Shown here: positions 1 to 13,200 of the stretch, piece by piece
Layout of the letters: every line of letters begins with the position of its first letter
How positions within the stretch are numbered: the first letter of the stretch is position 1
Assembly (NCBI GenBank): GCA_030141605.1
Contig: JAQGDQ010000147.1
Span: 62,001-126,000 of the forward strand
Source of the DNA: Tubiluchus corallicola
Lineage: Eukaryota; Priapulida; Priapulimorpha; Priapulimorphida; Tubiluchidae
DNA length: 64,000 bases
Reading direction: 5' to 3'
The notes under the pieces: generated by a model
What the model was told of the DNA's origin: nothing
Database searches by the model: none
Seen by the model: only the letters and a program-made list of their open reading frames with translations
Translations under genes and position numbers: made by a program

Positions 1-375
1 ATACAATTCGGATATCCGGAGCAACACTAGTAAAAACCAAAAAGTACATATTTTACTAACGTGTTCCTCTAACTAGCAAACAGCTAAATGCATGTAACAG
101 TGAACACTAACAGCGGGACAATGAAATTAATCTTCCATGAAAATAATTCTCTCACACAAACATTTTTGAAGAAACATTTTTCCTTTCAATATTTTATACA
201 TTTGAACACTTTTAACATTAGTTTTGGTTTTCGTTCAAGTGTATGTAACAGTAGCATTAAAAACGCCTAAAAGTTTTGACTAAAAGAGCAATTAAATTAT
301 AAACATACCTACAACAATCAAGGAGGGAAAGAGAATTTTCTTCACGATCAAACATTGGCAAACAGAAACGTGTTT
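1..375. other. 3' flank of the USP gene, no gene seen
   Basis: AT-rich sequence downstream of the minus-strand USP stop codon. The 60-codon plus-strand frame at 88-270 has biased low-complexity content and matches nothing I recognise. Confidence 0.5.
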
Positions 376-380
376 TTATT
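375..380 (-). terminator. AATAAA overlapping the USP stop codon
   Basis: On the minus strand the last codons read CCG GTG CAA TAA AAA, so the hexamer AATAAA contains the stop codon. If used, the 3' UTR would be only about 10-30 bases. Confidence 0.55.
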
Positions 381-2593
381 GCACCGGATTCTCTAACTCT
401 GCCTCATGCAGTAATCTGTAAAAGAGGAGGTACGAGTTCTCACGTAGCAACTTGGTCCGTAATTCGAACGAAATGTTCACGCTTGACACATACTCATCGT
501 CATATTTGTACCACGGGCCACTTTCGGACTTTGTGTAGGCAACGTAGTGACCCGTAAACGTATTACCACTGCCGACATGCACACAAACACCATATAATTC
601 ATAAGTATGCCCACCGATGCTGTCCGAGGTATCCGTGTCCGGGTTTAGCGAAGCATCGAAAACGAAAGAAGACAGGTTCAAAACCAGTGGTATTTCCACC
701 GGCAAGTGGATTTTCCTCGATGAACCAATAACTTGATCGAATGTAAATCGCAAAAGTTGAACGACTAGGCACTCGGGAAGCTGACGCAGAAGAGTGACAC
801 GCTGACCGGTTGATCGCGAAATGATCGCAGGACTTTCCACCGGCGTCGATGTCCTAAATCGTGGATCCGAACCAAAAGTAAAATTGTCCCGTACAACGGA
901 TGTACCAGGGGCTATCACATTCGATTGTTTCTGAATATAGTTTGAATCCACACTACCCAGTCTACATGACCGACCAGCTGTGTCAGGGGTCCATTGTAGC
1001 CGTTGACTACTGATACTGGGCGATCCCATTTCTCTGACAGCCTGGTACCCCTTACAGGGACAGAGAAGCCCATTCCCACCTTGGAGTTTTTCGGCAGTTG
1101 TAAACTTTTGAAAACAATCTTCTAGGCGCACGACTGGCAAACGCGAATCGGTCTTTGATGTCAGGAGTGGAACGGGCAACATGCTGAACGTTTGTGTACT
1201 AACACTTATTCGATTACAAGCCATACAATGCTGCACTTCTATAAGCTGGCCTGTGAACATATCATCCACAGGAGAAGAATTCTTGTCCTTGTAGGTCATC
1301 CACTGTAGATCAGATAGCCGTTGCAAAGGCTCGGCTAATTTACTATGATCTAAATTACCACTCAGTTCAATTTGTTGCTGGCACTCGAGGATTAAAGCTT
1401 CGACGGCGTGAGGGGTCAAGTCTCTGTAGATGTGTTTTAACAGTCCCAGAGGTGTCTTGCGATCATTGTTCAGCTGTGGGAAGCTGCGCAATGGGCTTGA
1501 CTGTGGACTGGCAGCTTTCACCTTCACATTCAATGAAGCATGTAACACATAGAACAACCAGAGTAAAAATTCGGCTACGTCCTGCTGTGCTTGCTCCAAA
1601 GCAGCGTCAGCGATTAGAGCAGGATTTAAGAGAGAACCGGCTTGACAGAACGTGAAAGAGTCCAATGCAGAGACCTTGCACACTTTGGAACTATCCATCA
1701 ATTTGAGCATCTCTGCAATCAAATCCGATTCCGGACTGGAAATGTTGGGAATTGTTTTCACGTTATCGTAGATGGCCTGTGAGAGACCGGGTGTTCGGAA
1801 CAAGCACTGCAACACAGAGTTCACAAAACAAATGTTACGTCCGCTGTTTTTCATACCAGGGGGCTTTTCACCATAAATACTTCTTCCCAGAAAAGTCATC
1901 AAGCGGTTTTTCACTGTCTGTTCTTGTACCACGGGGTTTACTCTTGTGGTGCTTGCTGTGCTAGATAATTTGTCTGGAGCTATCACTGGAGACACACTGG
2001 CACCATGCTTGTGTCCGGCTGAATAAACATCATGTTGACTACGGCGTAACCATGGAGCAGAGGCGCAAACAACAGCTGCATTGCCCATATTGGCACTGTT
2101 TCCACGTCTAAACTCTTCCAAGCTCCTCCTTCTTAGCTCAGTGTCATATCTGGAGTTAGTGTTTCCAAATCCAAGCCAATGGTATGGCTGGCTGTCTTCA
2201 GAAATGGTCGGATAGTGATCGATTACAGCACTGGCATATTCACTACGTGGCGCTTTTACATTTCTGACATCAAAGCTCGACTCTTTCACATCAATTTCTA
2301 CAAAATCACCACAACTCACATCTGGAACATTGTAGTACGATTTATATACACAATTCACTATACTGACTAGATAGGTTTTTATAGACTGAAAGCAGTAAAT
2401 GACCGCAACAAGAACTTGCCTGATGAATGTACGGACTTTTGCTTTAAAATCTCTGTCACACGAAGACAGAAAAGTAATGATGGTTAGAGACAGCAAAACC
2501 AGTGGAAAATGATGAAACACATGAATAGCAAAACTAATGGACAACAATAGTAATGACTGGTACTTCCACAATGATCGTCTTTCAATTTCGTCC
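376..2593 (-). CDS. USP-family ubiquitin carboxyl-terminal hydrolase, last coding exon, N-terminally anchored
   Basis: Peptidase C19 deubiquitinase that should cleave ubiquitin from substrates. The 3' acceptor (tttatttcag) ends at 2594, so the exon starts at 2593; a frame opened at 2571 would use TTG, and the first in-frame ATG lies about 160 codons in, so the true start must be in an upstream exon not found here. Counting from 2571: two hydrophobic stretches (about 5-37 and 53-75) suggest membrane insertion. The Cys box (GMKNSGRNICFVNS) has the nucleophile near C248; QQDVAEFLLWL near 329-339 is the usual QQDAxEF helix; the His box (TGHYVAY) is near H675 and the Asp pair near D691. The finger shows CxxC (449/452), then only CxC (504/506) in place of the second CxxC. 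LLFYRL closes the fold. All catalytic residues are present. FLLWL recalls USP31/USP43, but the subfamily is unresolved. Confidence 0.9.
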
Positions 2594-2644
2594 CTGAAAT
2601 AAATAGCAAAAAATTCAGCTCAAATTAAGTTCCATGTTACTATA

Positions 2645-3365
2645 TTAATTGACTCAAAAACATCTGGAACAGGCCAGTCTATTCAAATGTAAATAAAAAC
2701 AGTCGGGAATTCACTCAAATAACTCGGCATAATTGGCTTAACTTTTTTCTTTCACGTTCTTAAAATAAGACACTTCTGTGTGCCCAAAGAGCTTTCACTG
2801 CTTTTATGTTATCTTTACATCGATTCTGTGCACCATAATGTATGTAGTTCTAACAGTCATGTTGAGAACAGCTTTGTTTGTAAGCAGGTACAGTATGTAT
2901 ATCACATGTGCTAATAGGTTGACATAGAGGTTTTGCTATCTGTCACCTGCTCATCTGGTGCTATTAACCTCATTGTTTCTGGAAGCTAAGCATTTAATCC
3001 ATTGTTTAGCAGTTGGCTTTTGAAGCTCCTGCTGCTTTTCACAAGGTCATCACCAACTGCACTAAGTGACTAGATGTTTTGCGTGATTATATGGAGCATA
3101 TCATAACAGTTTTTCAACGTTTTTATCTATATGAGAATTTCATAAACAAAATTTTTCGTGAAGAAATGAAGCAACCAACCTTGAATGAGTTTTTGTAATT
3201 TTTAATGGTAATAATCAAAATTTTTTAATTTTTACTTTTTTAGTTAATTCAGCTATATAAATTATGCTTCCTAAATAATTCCACATAGGTATTTTTGACA
3301 TTAATTCGTTTGTAAATTCATTTAAAGCCTTTGCAATGGGTATTAAGTTGATGAGTGATGGCTCG
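2645..3365 (+). mobile_element. Pogo/Tigger-like non-autonomous element, copy D, both ends missing
   Basis: About 720 bp aligns by eye with the copies at 31880-32838 (same orientation), 46665-47614 (inverted) and 48602-52096. Shared landmarks include GACTCAAAAA, TATTCAAATGTA, TTCTGGAAGCTAA and TTTTTCAACGTTTTTAT. The CAGTAGGCACC termini are absent, so this is a truncated copy. It lies just upstream of the USP exon, inside its intron. Confidence 0.7.
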
Positions 3366-3429
3366 TCAACTCAAGTTCCCAACTTTGTCATATTTCCTGT
3401 CTTTCAACATTGGTATCAAATTTAAACTA

Positions 3430-3700
3430 TATGCATTTGTTCCGTTATACATTCTAACTTTTCTTAATTTATCTTTATTGAATTTGCTTATATCTTGCAG
3501 ACTTGCACAGATAATACCCATTTATTGACATTTTCCACTTTACATTTAGACACGTTCAATGGGATTGGCTGCAAAATGATAGAATGAACATTTAAGTCAT
3601 GTTTATACCAATCTTTAAAATTTGCTTTTAGATCAACCATGTTCACATTTACGTCAGCATTTGCAACATTAGGGAAAAGGCCTGTCCTCATAATGCTCAA
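3430..3700 (-). repeat. Dispersed repeat with coding trace, copy 1
   Basis: Similar by eye to 16610-16830. On the minus strand both read a related peptide; here NMVDLKANFKDWYKHD, there NMVNFKANFKNLYDLK. Flanking words such as TTGCTTATATCxTGCA and GAACATTTAAG are also shared. Probably pieces of one decayed mobile-element or retrogene family; I do not recognise the protein. Confidence 0.5.
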
Positions 3701-5689
3701 CTTCTTTTATCTGTTGTGGTCCAGGATGTGCACCGTAGTGGATTATTGCTAATTTATCAGATATGGTCCACAACAAATGGTGCATATAGGACTTTTTATA
3801 GGTAAGGTCTAGTAATACGAGCTGACTTTTATTTCAAGCGCAGACATAGAGAATCAGGGGTTTGGTACATAACTTCAACAAGACCAGAACAAAACAGAAT
3901 AATCGATTTACCTTAAAAAAGGCTTTATCATAATCACAAAACTGAATTTTACTGATATGGAAATGCTCGGTGAAAAAATGCAGTGCCTGTATCTTTGGCT
4001 CTACTGTATCAATTACACAGAATTATGCTTGCTGGCTAATTTATTTAAATAGATATCTGCAGATTACAAAGCATGCCTGCAGACCGGCCCTGTTCAGGTT
4101 TTGCCCACCATTTCCGTAAAGACTCTATGTCTATGTAATTATAATAATTTAATTAATAGTAAATAAACTTTGAACAGATTTTCAATCGAGTCTGCATCTT
4201 CAAAAACTAACTGCAACAACTTAATACCACGCCTAAATTTCAGAATTTGCCTAAGGTCCCTACCTGGATTGTTTTAGGGAAAACTTCGCTATGCGATCAA
4301 CGATGACGAAAAACAAATACTCAATAATGAAGCTCAAAGATGTCGACCAAAGCAAATGCAAAATCAACATTATTATAATCTACATAATCTCGGTTATTAA
4401 ATGATCCTGACGCATATCTAAAAGACACATAAAAGTCGTAAATAGCACACATGGCGCCAAACAACAAAATGATCCGGCAAGAACGTAATGTTGAAAAACT
4501 TCATTCCTTTCGATCTTATTTCATGAAATGTAAAACCACTTTTCCCGGGCCACGCTTTACTGCACGCAAATACTTGTAGCATTTTCCAACTTCTTTCAAG
4601 GAAAATAGAAGGATCTTTCATATCCTACCCCATTTTGAAATATAGTACAAAGTACGCATTTGACTAACTATACTAATGCCAAAGTGTTTCTAATACTAAT
4701 AATGTTATCAATTAAATTTAATTTAATTTGCTCAAATACATTATTATGTGCTTTGGCAAAACACACTTAGTACAACTCATGCAGATCAAAGAATACTTAC
4801 ATATAAGATTAATGCATATAAACTTTATGCAAAAGGTTAGTACAGACAGTTATTGTAATAACAGTTTTGGTACACATTAAGAAAGTTAAGTTAGCTACCT
4901 ACTAATAATTAGGGAACGAGTTTTTTTAGTTCAAATTCGATTCGGACCTAAAATCATTAATTCAAATAATTCAGCACTTCAGCCACATATGTTCTTTATC
5001 ATTAAAATGTTTGACGCAGCATGGAAATAGCATAATTTCGCTGCAGTTTCTTTGCAAAATTTTTAATAAACTAATAGTAGTTTTACTGCAGAACAAAATC
5101 AAGCACTAGGCCCCTACACATGATCTTTGTAAGACCACTTTTTACAAGTGGTTCCACAACCTGTTCGAAAATCTCTCAAACTCGGACTGAATTCGATTCA
5201 AATTCGAAAGTCACAAATTTTATTGTGGTAGAGAATGCTCACTCTACTTTTAATCTACTACATACAAAAAGACACAGCTTAATATTGTATTTAGCAAGCA
5301 ATGAGAGCAGAAAATTTCATGAGAGTAGTACCTATTTAAGCTACTTTAATAAAAGTTTATAAACAAGAATAATGAAAATTAAAGTGAACATGATTAATAA
5401 AATTAATACTGAACAAGATCGATAACATGCAATTTTACTTAGCAATGTAAAAAATGTTGTGAAAGTAACTTGGTGATGCATATTAAAGAAAACTATAATC
5501 TGTACACTCATAAATATAATAATAATAATTATGTAATAAATACAATATAAATATAATAAATATATATAATAGGTTTGCTTCATATTATGAAACATAAGCA
5601 CAAAGCATATAAAAACAACTAATTAACTATATATTACACAACATTATAATACAGACATCTTTAAATATCTATTCTTAAGCATTTGAGTT
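3701..5689. other. Non-coding AT-rich stretch
   Basis: No gene, RNA gene or clear repeat found. Upstream USP exons could hide here, since short exons need comparative evidence. ATA/TAT-rich simple sequence lies around 5515-5575. Confidence 0.4.
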
Positions 5690-6560
5690 ATAGTTGAAAG
5701 GGTCCAACTACGTGTAAAAAGAGTTAGTTCTTGATTTTCCTTATCTGGATTTTTTTAAAGATTCATTATATTCTCCTACATGGATGATAAAAAATTATCT
5801 TCTTGAGGATTACTGTTAAATAACCACATGAGATAAGTGGTATTTCTGGAGAAAGACATTACATTATAAAGCTCATTTTCATAATTGCTTCTATTTTCAG
5901 CAAAAGTGGACAGTCATAAATAAAGTGCCTTTATCTTCTATTTCATGGTTTTAAGGGATGAGTTTGCGCAATAACTGCATACGGGCTCATTCTTGTTCTG
6001 GTGTTTTGGTATAATGTGCGATTTCCATAATTGTGAAAAATATTGGCTAAGGGATACATCTGATTCTTTATTACTTGTGTGAAATACAAGATTTTAGACT
6101 TGATGTTTTCAGCTTGTAGTGTAGACTGGAATTTTTGGAACTATTGTACAACAGCAGCTTATAGCTATTTCTAAATCCTGCTCTATTCTTATTTTAAATT
6201 CCAATTGGCCATGATCTGAAAAGCTGTTATATTTTCCTACGGCAGACATTAGTTGTCACACCATTGAGCTGGGCGTCCGCATTAATCATACAGTACATGC
6301 ACAGTCTGCTATACTACTGAAACAGCCATTATTGGTGATATATGTAATATTTCCGATGAATTCGCCTAGCTTTCTTCAATTTAGTCATCAGTTCTAATTT
6401 TAGTTGTATTAACAAGTCAACAAGATTTTGTCAAAATTGTGTATTTTTTGTAACTGGCGTTAAAGTCATCTCATTAAAACTGTTGATCCTTTTGTCACAA
6501 AAACAGCAATGATTTCAAATTCTATGTTACTCCACTGCTGCTGTAGTAGAAGGAATTCTC
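5690..6560 (-). pseudogene. Decayed non-LTR retrotransposon with endonuclease and C-terminal zinc traces
   Basis: Minus-strand conceptual reading, with stops and frameshifts, shows FSDHGQLEFKIRI at about 6195-6222, like the SDH motif ending an apurinic-type endonuclease domain. A CxxC trace (EPVCSYCANS, about 5961-5985) and HFIYDCP (about 5901-5926) follow, together resembling the C-terminal CxxC...H...C zinc motif of L1-like ORF2 proteins. Only about 200 bases separate endonuclease from zinc motif, so the reverse transcriptase between them is deleted. Confidence 0.5.
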
Positions 6561-7498
6561 CAGGGGCACTTAATCTGGATAATGAAAAATGATCTGTTTG
6601 CTTTTTTCACTTTCAAGTTTTAACGAAATGAGAAATCAGATCTGGCATTCACGTTAGTCATTTTATAACCTGAAATATTTTGTAGTAAATAACAAGCACA
6701 TGTATTGCGGTATTAAATTTTTAATGTTGATTCGTTGAATCACTTTTTTAGGATTTCCATGTTTAGATATGTGAGTATAATGATTTAGATCCATTTTAGA
6801 ATACATGCTACACCATGTGGCAGAAAATCCTATAATATCATTCTAAATTTTACTATGTTGCTGACAAAATCGAATCTCTAATCCTCCATGGATGTTTCAT
6901 GAAGAAAGTTTAGCCATTAAAGGTGTTAAAGTCTAACAGAGATAGGTTACCAGCTAGAATAACAATCTAAACTTACTTTAGTTTTGAATCATTATTCTGT
7001 TATTTATGTTAATTTTCCGAGGTGTTTAAATCTCTGGCAATTATCACATTTTAAGTGAAAGCTAGGTCTGATTCTAGACTTAAATTTCACTGCTTATATT
7101 GATTCAAGAGAAAAACTGTAATATTAGTTTAAATGCTTAACCTAACATATTAAAAATGTTGCTTGAAAAGGATATCAATGATTGCCGATACAAAATTCTG
7201 GAAAACCAAAAATTAAATTGTAAATATTTAGGTTGAGGTTGGCAGTGTAGTGTATATGCTGATAGTGTATGACAATTGTCAAATTACGTGTTATTCAAGG
7301 TAATACTTACGCTGTGCAATCTATGAAAAAAGGTAATTAAAAGAATTATAATGGTTGAAAAAATTAGAAATAAAGGCATGCATTTTGGGCAAGGCCGTTT
7401 GAGCATGACCGTGTGGGCGCTGGCTCACGGTGCAAGACATTTGGGAGGCAACGCCGATGCACAATGCGTTGTTAATCATGTAAGTTAAGGGTCATTCT
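6561..7498. other. Non-coding stretch, nothing specific
   Basis: AT-rich sequence without a readable gene. The part next to 6560 may be more of the adjacent LINE relic, but I cannot read protein in it. Confidence 0.35.
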
Positions 7499-8095
7499 TT
7501 GAAATTATCTCACAATACAAGTAAATATTCTGCCACCTCTTTAAGAAACTCCATGAAAATCCCGATATTAGAAGCCCACAGAGATTATCAAACTCTCCTT
7601 CTTCTCTATAAATATATCAACAATATTAATTATCCTTTCAAAAACAATAAGCTCCCACTTCTTAAAAACCACAGTATGAATAACAAAACACTAAATTTAA
7701 GAAACATCAGAACGAACAATCAGTATGGAAAGAATTCCATTACTATGCAAGCAATACAACTTTGGAATTCATTAAAAACATCACTAAAACACAGCAGCTC
7801 TTTATTAATACTCAAGTCTAAATTAAAAAAAACATTTAATGACTCGTTTTGAATATCCGACATACGAACACGATGATACTTACTCAAATCATAATTTCAT
7901 TTTTCATAGACCCTACTAAACTAGTTTATATTTTATTTTTGAATTTCTAGTTGCACTTATAGTTTAGCTTGCACCAGACGCATTTGCCCAGAACAGTGTA
8001 TGTTGTTTATATGAACTAACACTGATTGTCTGTCTTTTATTATGATGGTCAATGTTTTTAAAATGGCAAATAAAGATTTTACTGCTACATTAAGC
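7499..8095 (+). pseudogene. 3' end of a LINE (reverse transcriptase C-terminus and tail)
   Basis: A 117-codon open stretch (7499-7852, no ATG at its start) reads like the extreme C-terminus of a CR1/L2/jockey-type polymerase: LLYKYINN, then NIRTNNQYGKNS, then AIQLWNSLKTSLKHS and a basic helix KSKLKKTF before the stop. About 220 bases later AATAAAG occurs near 8070, plausible as the element's 3' end. The rest of the polymerase is missing, the usual result of 5' truncation at insertion. Confidence 0.65.
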
Positions 8096-9868
8096 ATTGA
8101 TCTGGTTTATTTCGAGTGAGTAGTTAGTGTAAACAATTAAACAACCCATTACACGTCCGTTTCCTCTAAAGCACATCAATATAAATTGTGATGTAATTGG
8201 TTTAGCCGCTGCAGTAATGTTAAATTTGCTGTGACTAAATCTTTTTGTCATGCATAATTTTCTGTTATTTACTGTTTTTGTGATGCATTACATATTTATG
8301 AACTAACTTGCCGTCATTTTTTTACAAAATGCTAATCTAAACGTTCGGTGTCTCTTCCTACTTCATTCATTTTATAAACAACACACCAATAATTATTATC
8401 AAAGATGGAAAACCAGAAAGCGCAAAGTCAATTGACTGATTTTAATAGTTATAACACATGTTACTGCATACACTAAATTGAGTGAAACGATCTAAAAAAT
8501 ATCGTGTGTAATATCTTTTGTACACAATTGTACACTTTGAGTTGAAAGACGATAATATTATAATTATAAGAGTTTGAATTTAGTGAATTATTAAAGATTT
8601 ATTAAACAAAAATAAAAAATAGCGACAATTGTTCCTGTGTTTGAATGTAGCGTGCCCAAATGCCTCGTGCCCAAATAGCCACGCCCCAAATGTCATGTAC
8701 CCGTTTCTACAGATTAGTGCTTGCATGTACAAATTTGGGTTCTTTCATAAAGTTAAAGTCAACAGATACAGAATTGTTCTGTGTTTGTGATTACATTCAT
8801 TGCACTACACATATGGCATGAGAACGTTGCGCACATGCAGTATGTTATTATTATCACACCCATTAAACAACTTATCTATTTTGGATTTTGAGTTTTTACA
8901 GTCACTCCTCAACATAATAGATAGTCGGTCATAAGCTGTGCTTTTATAAGGCATAATTATATTGGCATAGTTCAGTCAATAATTAGATGGGCTCACAGCA
9001 AGAGGAATGGAGGCGGTTTGTGTGTGACATGTTAAGAAGTGCCTATTATTGAGGAGTCGAATTATAAATCCGATGCCGCCCATCATGAATGTCATTTTGG
9101 ACTTGCCGCAGTCTAGGTGTGGTAGCATTGAAGATCGCTTGCTTGAAATGTCGAGCCAACATTGCAGTACCCTTGGAATTGTTTAAATGTTTGTTATCTC
9201 CATACAAATGCTGTTTGAGTTCACCGTTTTGTAGTTACAAGTGTGAGCCATGATCTGTGTATTTTACGTTTTTTCTTTGCTGTAGAAACCTTTAATCTTT
9301 TTGTTGACAGTGCCAATTTTGCCCATGATATTAGCCTGAAACGAATTTATTGGTTTGAGGTGCTTTTTCAGTAAATAATAAGAAATGAATACAAATATGT
9401 GTCGCCCACAATGCACACTTGCCAAACTGAATCACAGCTAGTACGACTTGCCTAATTGGTGGAGTTCCTGCACATTAATTTTGTATAGTACACACTGCAT
9501 ATACCGTTGACTTTCCTTGTTGAACCAAGAAATATTGAGCTCCAGCCCTTGCCCAACTCTCTCTTTAATTGCGCCAAGTTTGATTTGATTGCGATCTTAC
9601 CATATGGAATAGCCAAACAGACAGAAAGTCAAACTGCAGACTAAACATTTCATGCAGCCCTCAAAATTTTATTTATGTGAAAGCCTCATGCAACTCGCAC
9701 AACCTAGCTGAAGGCTAGCGAGACTGGAGAGACCCAAGAAAATCAGAGTTGAGCGAAGGTTCGTCAAACACATCTCACAGATGTCTTCTGGGGTTATAGC
9801 TCGAATGTTGATCAACTATAGTAAGTTTTGGATTCTTTGTCATGGCCTCCACCTTGTGTCGTAACTTT
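8096..9868. other. Intergenic DNA between LINE relic and LTR element
   Basis: No gene seen. A short run at 8645-8710 repeats the word GTGCCCAAAT/GCCCCAAAT three times, degenerate and too short to classify. Confidence 0.35.
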
Positions 9869-9870
9869 AT

Positions 9871-10030
9871 TTATAACCATAAATAAAAGAGAAAATGATT
9901 GGAATTATGGCTTTATTCCAATTTAAAGAGCAGCGCCATTCCAGTTACAAGTTAAGGTGCACTGGTTAAAAGAACACCAAACCAAAGTGTTGTAACAGGC
10001 ATAGATATTAATTAGTTACTCAACATAACA
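9871..10030 (-). repeat. 3' LTR of the retrotransposon
   Basis: 160 bp identical to 14028-14187. On the minus strand it begins TGTTATGTTG right after the polypurine tract. It carries GGAATAAAGCC, a polyadenylation hexamer. It ends GGTTATAA followed by AT, where the 5' LTR has CA. Confidence 0.93.
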
Positions 10031-10042
10031 TTCTTCCCTCCT
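10031..10042 (-). other. Polypurine tract (plus-strand DNA primer site)
   Basis: Minus strand AGGAGGGAAGAA directly abuts the TGTTATG start of the 3' LTR, the position and composition expected for a polypurine tract. It also fixes the LTR boundary. Confidence 0.85.
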
Positions 10043-10290
10043 AAGAATTTGGGAACATTTAAAGCTACAATATCAATTATAAGTGTTATCAAATTGAACC
10101 AGACAAACAGTTCAAAGTTAACAGTATTAACTCGGAAACTAAACAAAATTTAGTACAGTTAGTTTAAGATACTTATATAAAAGGGATTTGATAAGCAGTA
10201 TACTGATTCACTGAATGTAATGTCCAATGCATATGAATTCTAAAATTAGCAAGAGTTTGATAAAGTTACATCCAATTCAGTTCACTACAA

Positions 10291-13200
10291 TTAATCACAA
10301 TAGCGTGCTGGCATTTTCCCTTTGTTTGCTCTAGAAGACCTCCTTACAGATTCTATTTCTTCACTGTCATGTGCAATTTCTGTAATCTCTTCCTTCCCAC
10401 TAGTGAAAACTCCATCCATCTTTGTATTAAGTGTATCCTGATTTGAGACTGTTTCTGTGTGTACAACGTTATGGGAATTCACAGGTTCCATGACCAGTTT
10501 TCTTTGAGGTTCTTCATTCTCTCCATCTATCACTGCTCTGCCACCTTCATCAACCTTTCCGCATGGTGCTAAGTCTTTAATAGATACAGTGCTTTCCCGG
10601 CCATCACGATATCGTATATGTGCATATTGGGGATTTGCTTCAATTAAATCTACCATATCCACTAGAGGATCAGACTTGCAGGTTCTAACAAATCGTCTTA
10701 ACAGTACCGGTCCAGGGGAAGTGAGCCAGCTGGGCACAGAACCTCCACTAGCTGATCTGCGAGCAAAATTAAAAAACAATTCATGTGGGGTGGCATTAGT
10801 GGACGTACACAGTAATGACCGAATCGCATGTAATGCTTCTGGTAAAACAATCTCCCAAGCTTTGATGTCTAAATTCTTGGATTCCAGTGCTAACTGTATC
10901 GACTTCCATATTATTCCATTGTATTTTTCACATTGCCCATTACCACGTGGATTATATGGAGTTGTTCGGCTAGTTGCAATTCCCCTGGAGTGCAGAAATT
11001 CTCGAACTTCTGCTGACAGAAAACTAGCACCTCGATCCGAATGTATGTAAGCTGCACATCCACAAAGTGAAAAAATTTGACTAAGGCCCTGTATCACAGT
11101 CTGAGCAGATAAATCTGCACACGGTATGGCAAATGGAAATCGGCTATACTCATCCACTACAGTTAGAAAATATTTGTTTGAGGTGCTACTGGGCAAAGGA
11201 CCTTTAAAGTCAATGTTCAACCTTTCCATTGGTCGCACAGCTTTAATAAGAGTTGCTCGTTCAGGCTTCATGAATCTAGGTTTCAATTTACAACATGCTG
11301 GACACTGAAAAGTGATTTTACGAATTTCATCCAAAGTATATGGTAAGTTTTTGGTTCTCACAAAATGGTACAGCCTAGTAGTTCCTGGGTGACATAAAGC
11401 CTCATGCAAAGTTTTTAAGTAATTCAAATCTGAAAATGTAGTTGCGCATCTGGAAAGTGCATCTGGGGCTTCATTATTTTTGCCCGGTCTGTATCTAATA
11501 TCATAGCTAAATCCTGTTAACTGTACCCTCCATCTCTGAATTTTATCATTCTTTACTTTACTTTTCTGCTTTTGATCAAACATGAATGATACTGACCTTT
11601 GATCTGTCACTAAGGTGAAGTGTCGCCCCATTAGAAGATGTCGCCATCGCTCCAATGATTCTACTATAGCATAAGCTTCTTTCTCCACAGAAGCATGGTT
11701 TCGTTCTGAACGATTTAGTGTCCTAGAATAAAAGGCCACTGGTCTTCCAGCTTGATTTAATGTAGCAGCAATTGCCGTTTCAGATGCATCTGTTTCCACC
11801 ACAAAAGGTATGTCGTCCTCTATATCTTTAATAGCTGCAGACTCAATATCAGCTTTCAGTTGAAAAAAAGCATGTTTTGCTTCACTGCTTAAAGGAAATT
11901 TATTAGCTTCATTCAGAGGCCTTATCTTTGCTGAAAAATTTGAGATCCATTGCGAATAGTATGCAAATAATCCTAATACACGTTTAAGCGACTTCTGACT
12001 GTTTGGCTCTGGCATATCCTGTAATGTTTTCAATCTATCAGGATCTGGTTTGATGCTCCCTTTGCTAATCTGATACCCCAGCATTTTAACTGTTTCCGTA
12101 GAATAGACACACTTTTTCTCGTTAAGTGTTAAGTTTGCTCTTTTTGCAGCCTCTAATAATTTCTGCAAATTTTCATCATGTTCTTGCTGAGTCATGCCAC
12201 CTAGTGTAATGTTGTCCAGATATGCATACGTATCTTTCAAACCAAAGTCCTGAATAAACTCATCCATTTTCCTCTGAAAACAGGAAACTCCATTGGTGAT
12301 TCCAAAAGGCAGGCATGTAAATTGATATAATTGCCCATTAGCTTCAAATGCCGTATATTTTCTATCTTGTTCTCTCAGCGGTATCTGATGATATGCTGAT
12401 TCCAGATCTACAGTACTATAAAAACGGTATTTAGCCATTGTATTTGCTAAATCACTCATTCGTTTAGCCGGATAAGCATCAAGTTCTGTAAATCTATTTA
12501 TTGTTTGAGAATAGTCTATCACTAGTCTTCTGCGGTGATTTTCATTAGTAGTGACCAGTACCTGGGCCCTCCAAGGCGAATTAGATTTCTCAATTCTACC
12601 GTCTTTTAGCAGTTTTTCCACCTCTAGCTCAATGAATTTCGTTTTCTCGATGTCGTACCTTCGCGATTTAGTTGCCACTGGTTTAATGCCATCTGTTAGA
12701 TTCTGAAAAGGCTCAGCCGGAGATATTTTCGCTCTCATTAATCCACAAACTTTTAGCGGTTCCTTCCCTCCCCCAAAATGAAGAGTAACTTTCTCGTGCT
12801 GAGACATGAAATCATGTCCTAAAATTACGTCAGCACACAGATTTCGTAGAACAAGCAATTTAACAGCATAATTTCTGTTTTGAAGAATCATATCTACATT
12901 ACATACCGATTTCACTTCAAAACTCGATGTGGCAACTGCCATTCCAACTTTGTCATTTGTTTGATCACATGGAATGCCCAATTGTTCTACAATTTCAGCA
13001 TTGATGTATGAATCTGAACTGCCGCTGTCTATCAGTGCCTTCAATTCTGTTTGCTGAATAGTAATTTTTACTGTCGCTTTAGTTAAACTGTTAGGAGTTC
13101 CATTCTGTTGATGTGCAGTTGCTAAAGTTAACCAGTTCGATTGATAATTATCACTTTTGTTCTTTCTCACAAGTGATGCAGTTGTCTTTTCAGTACATTT

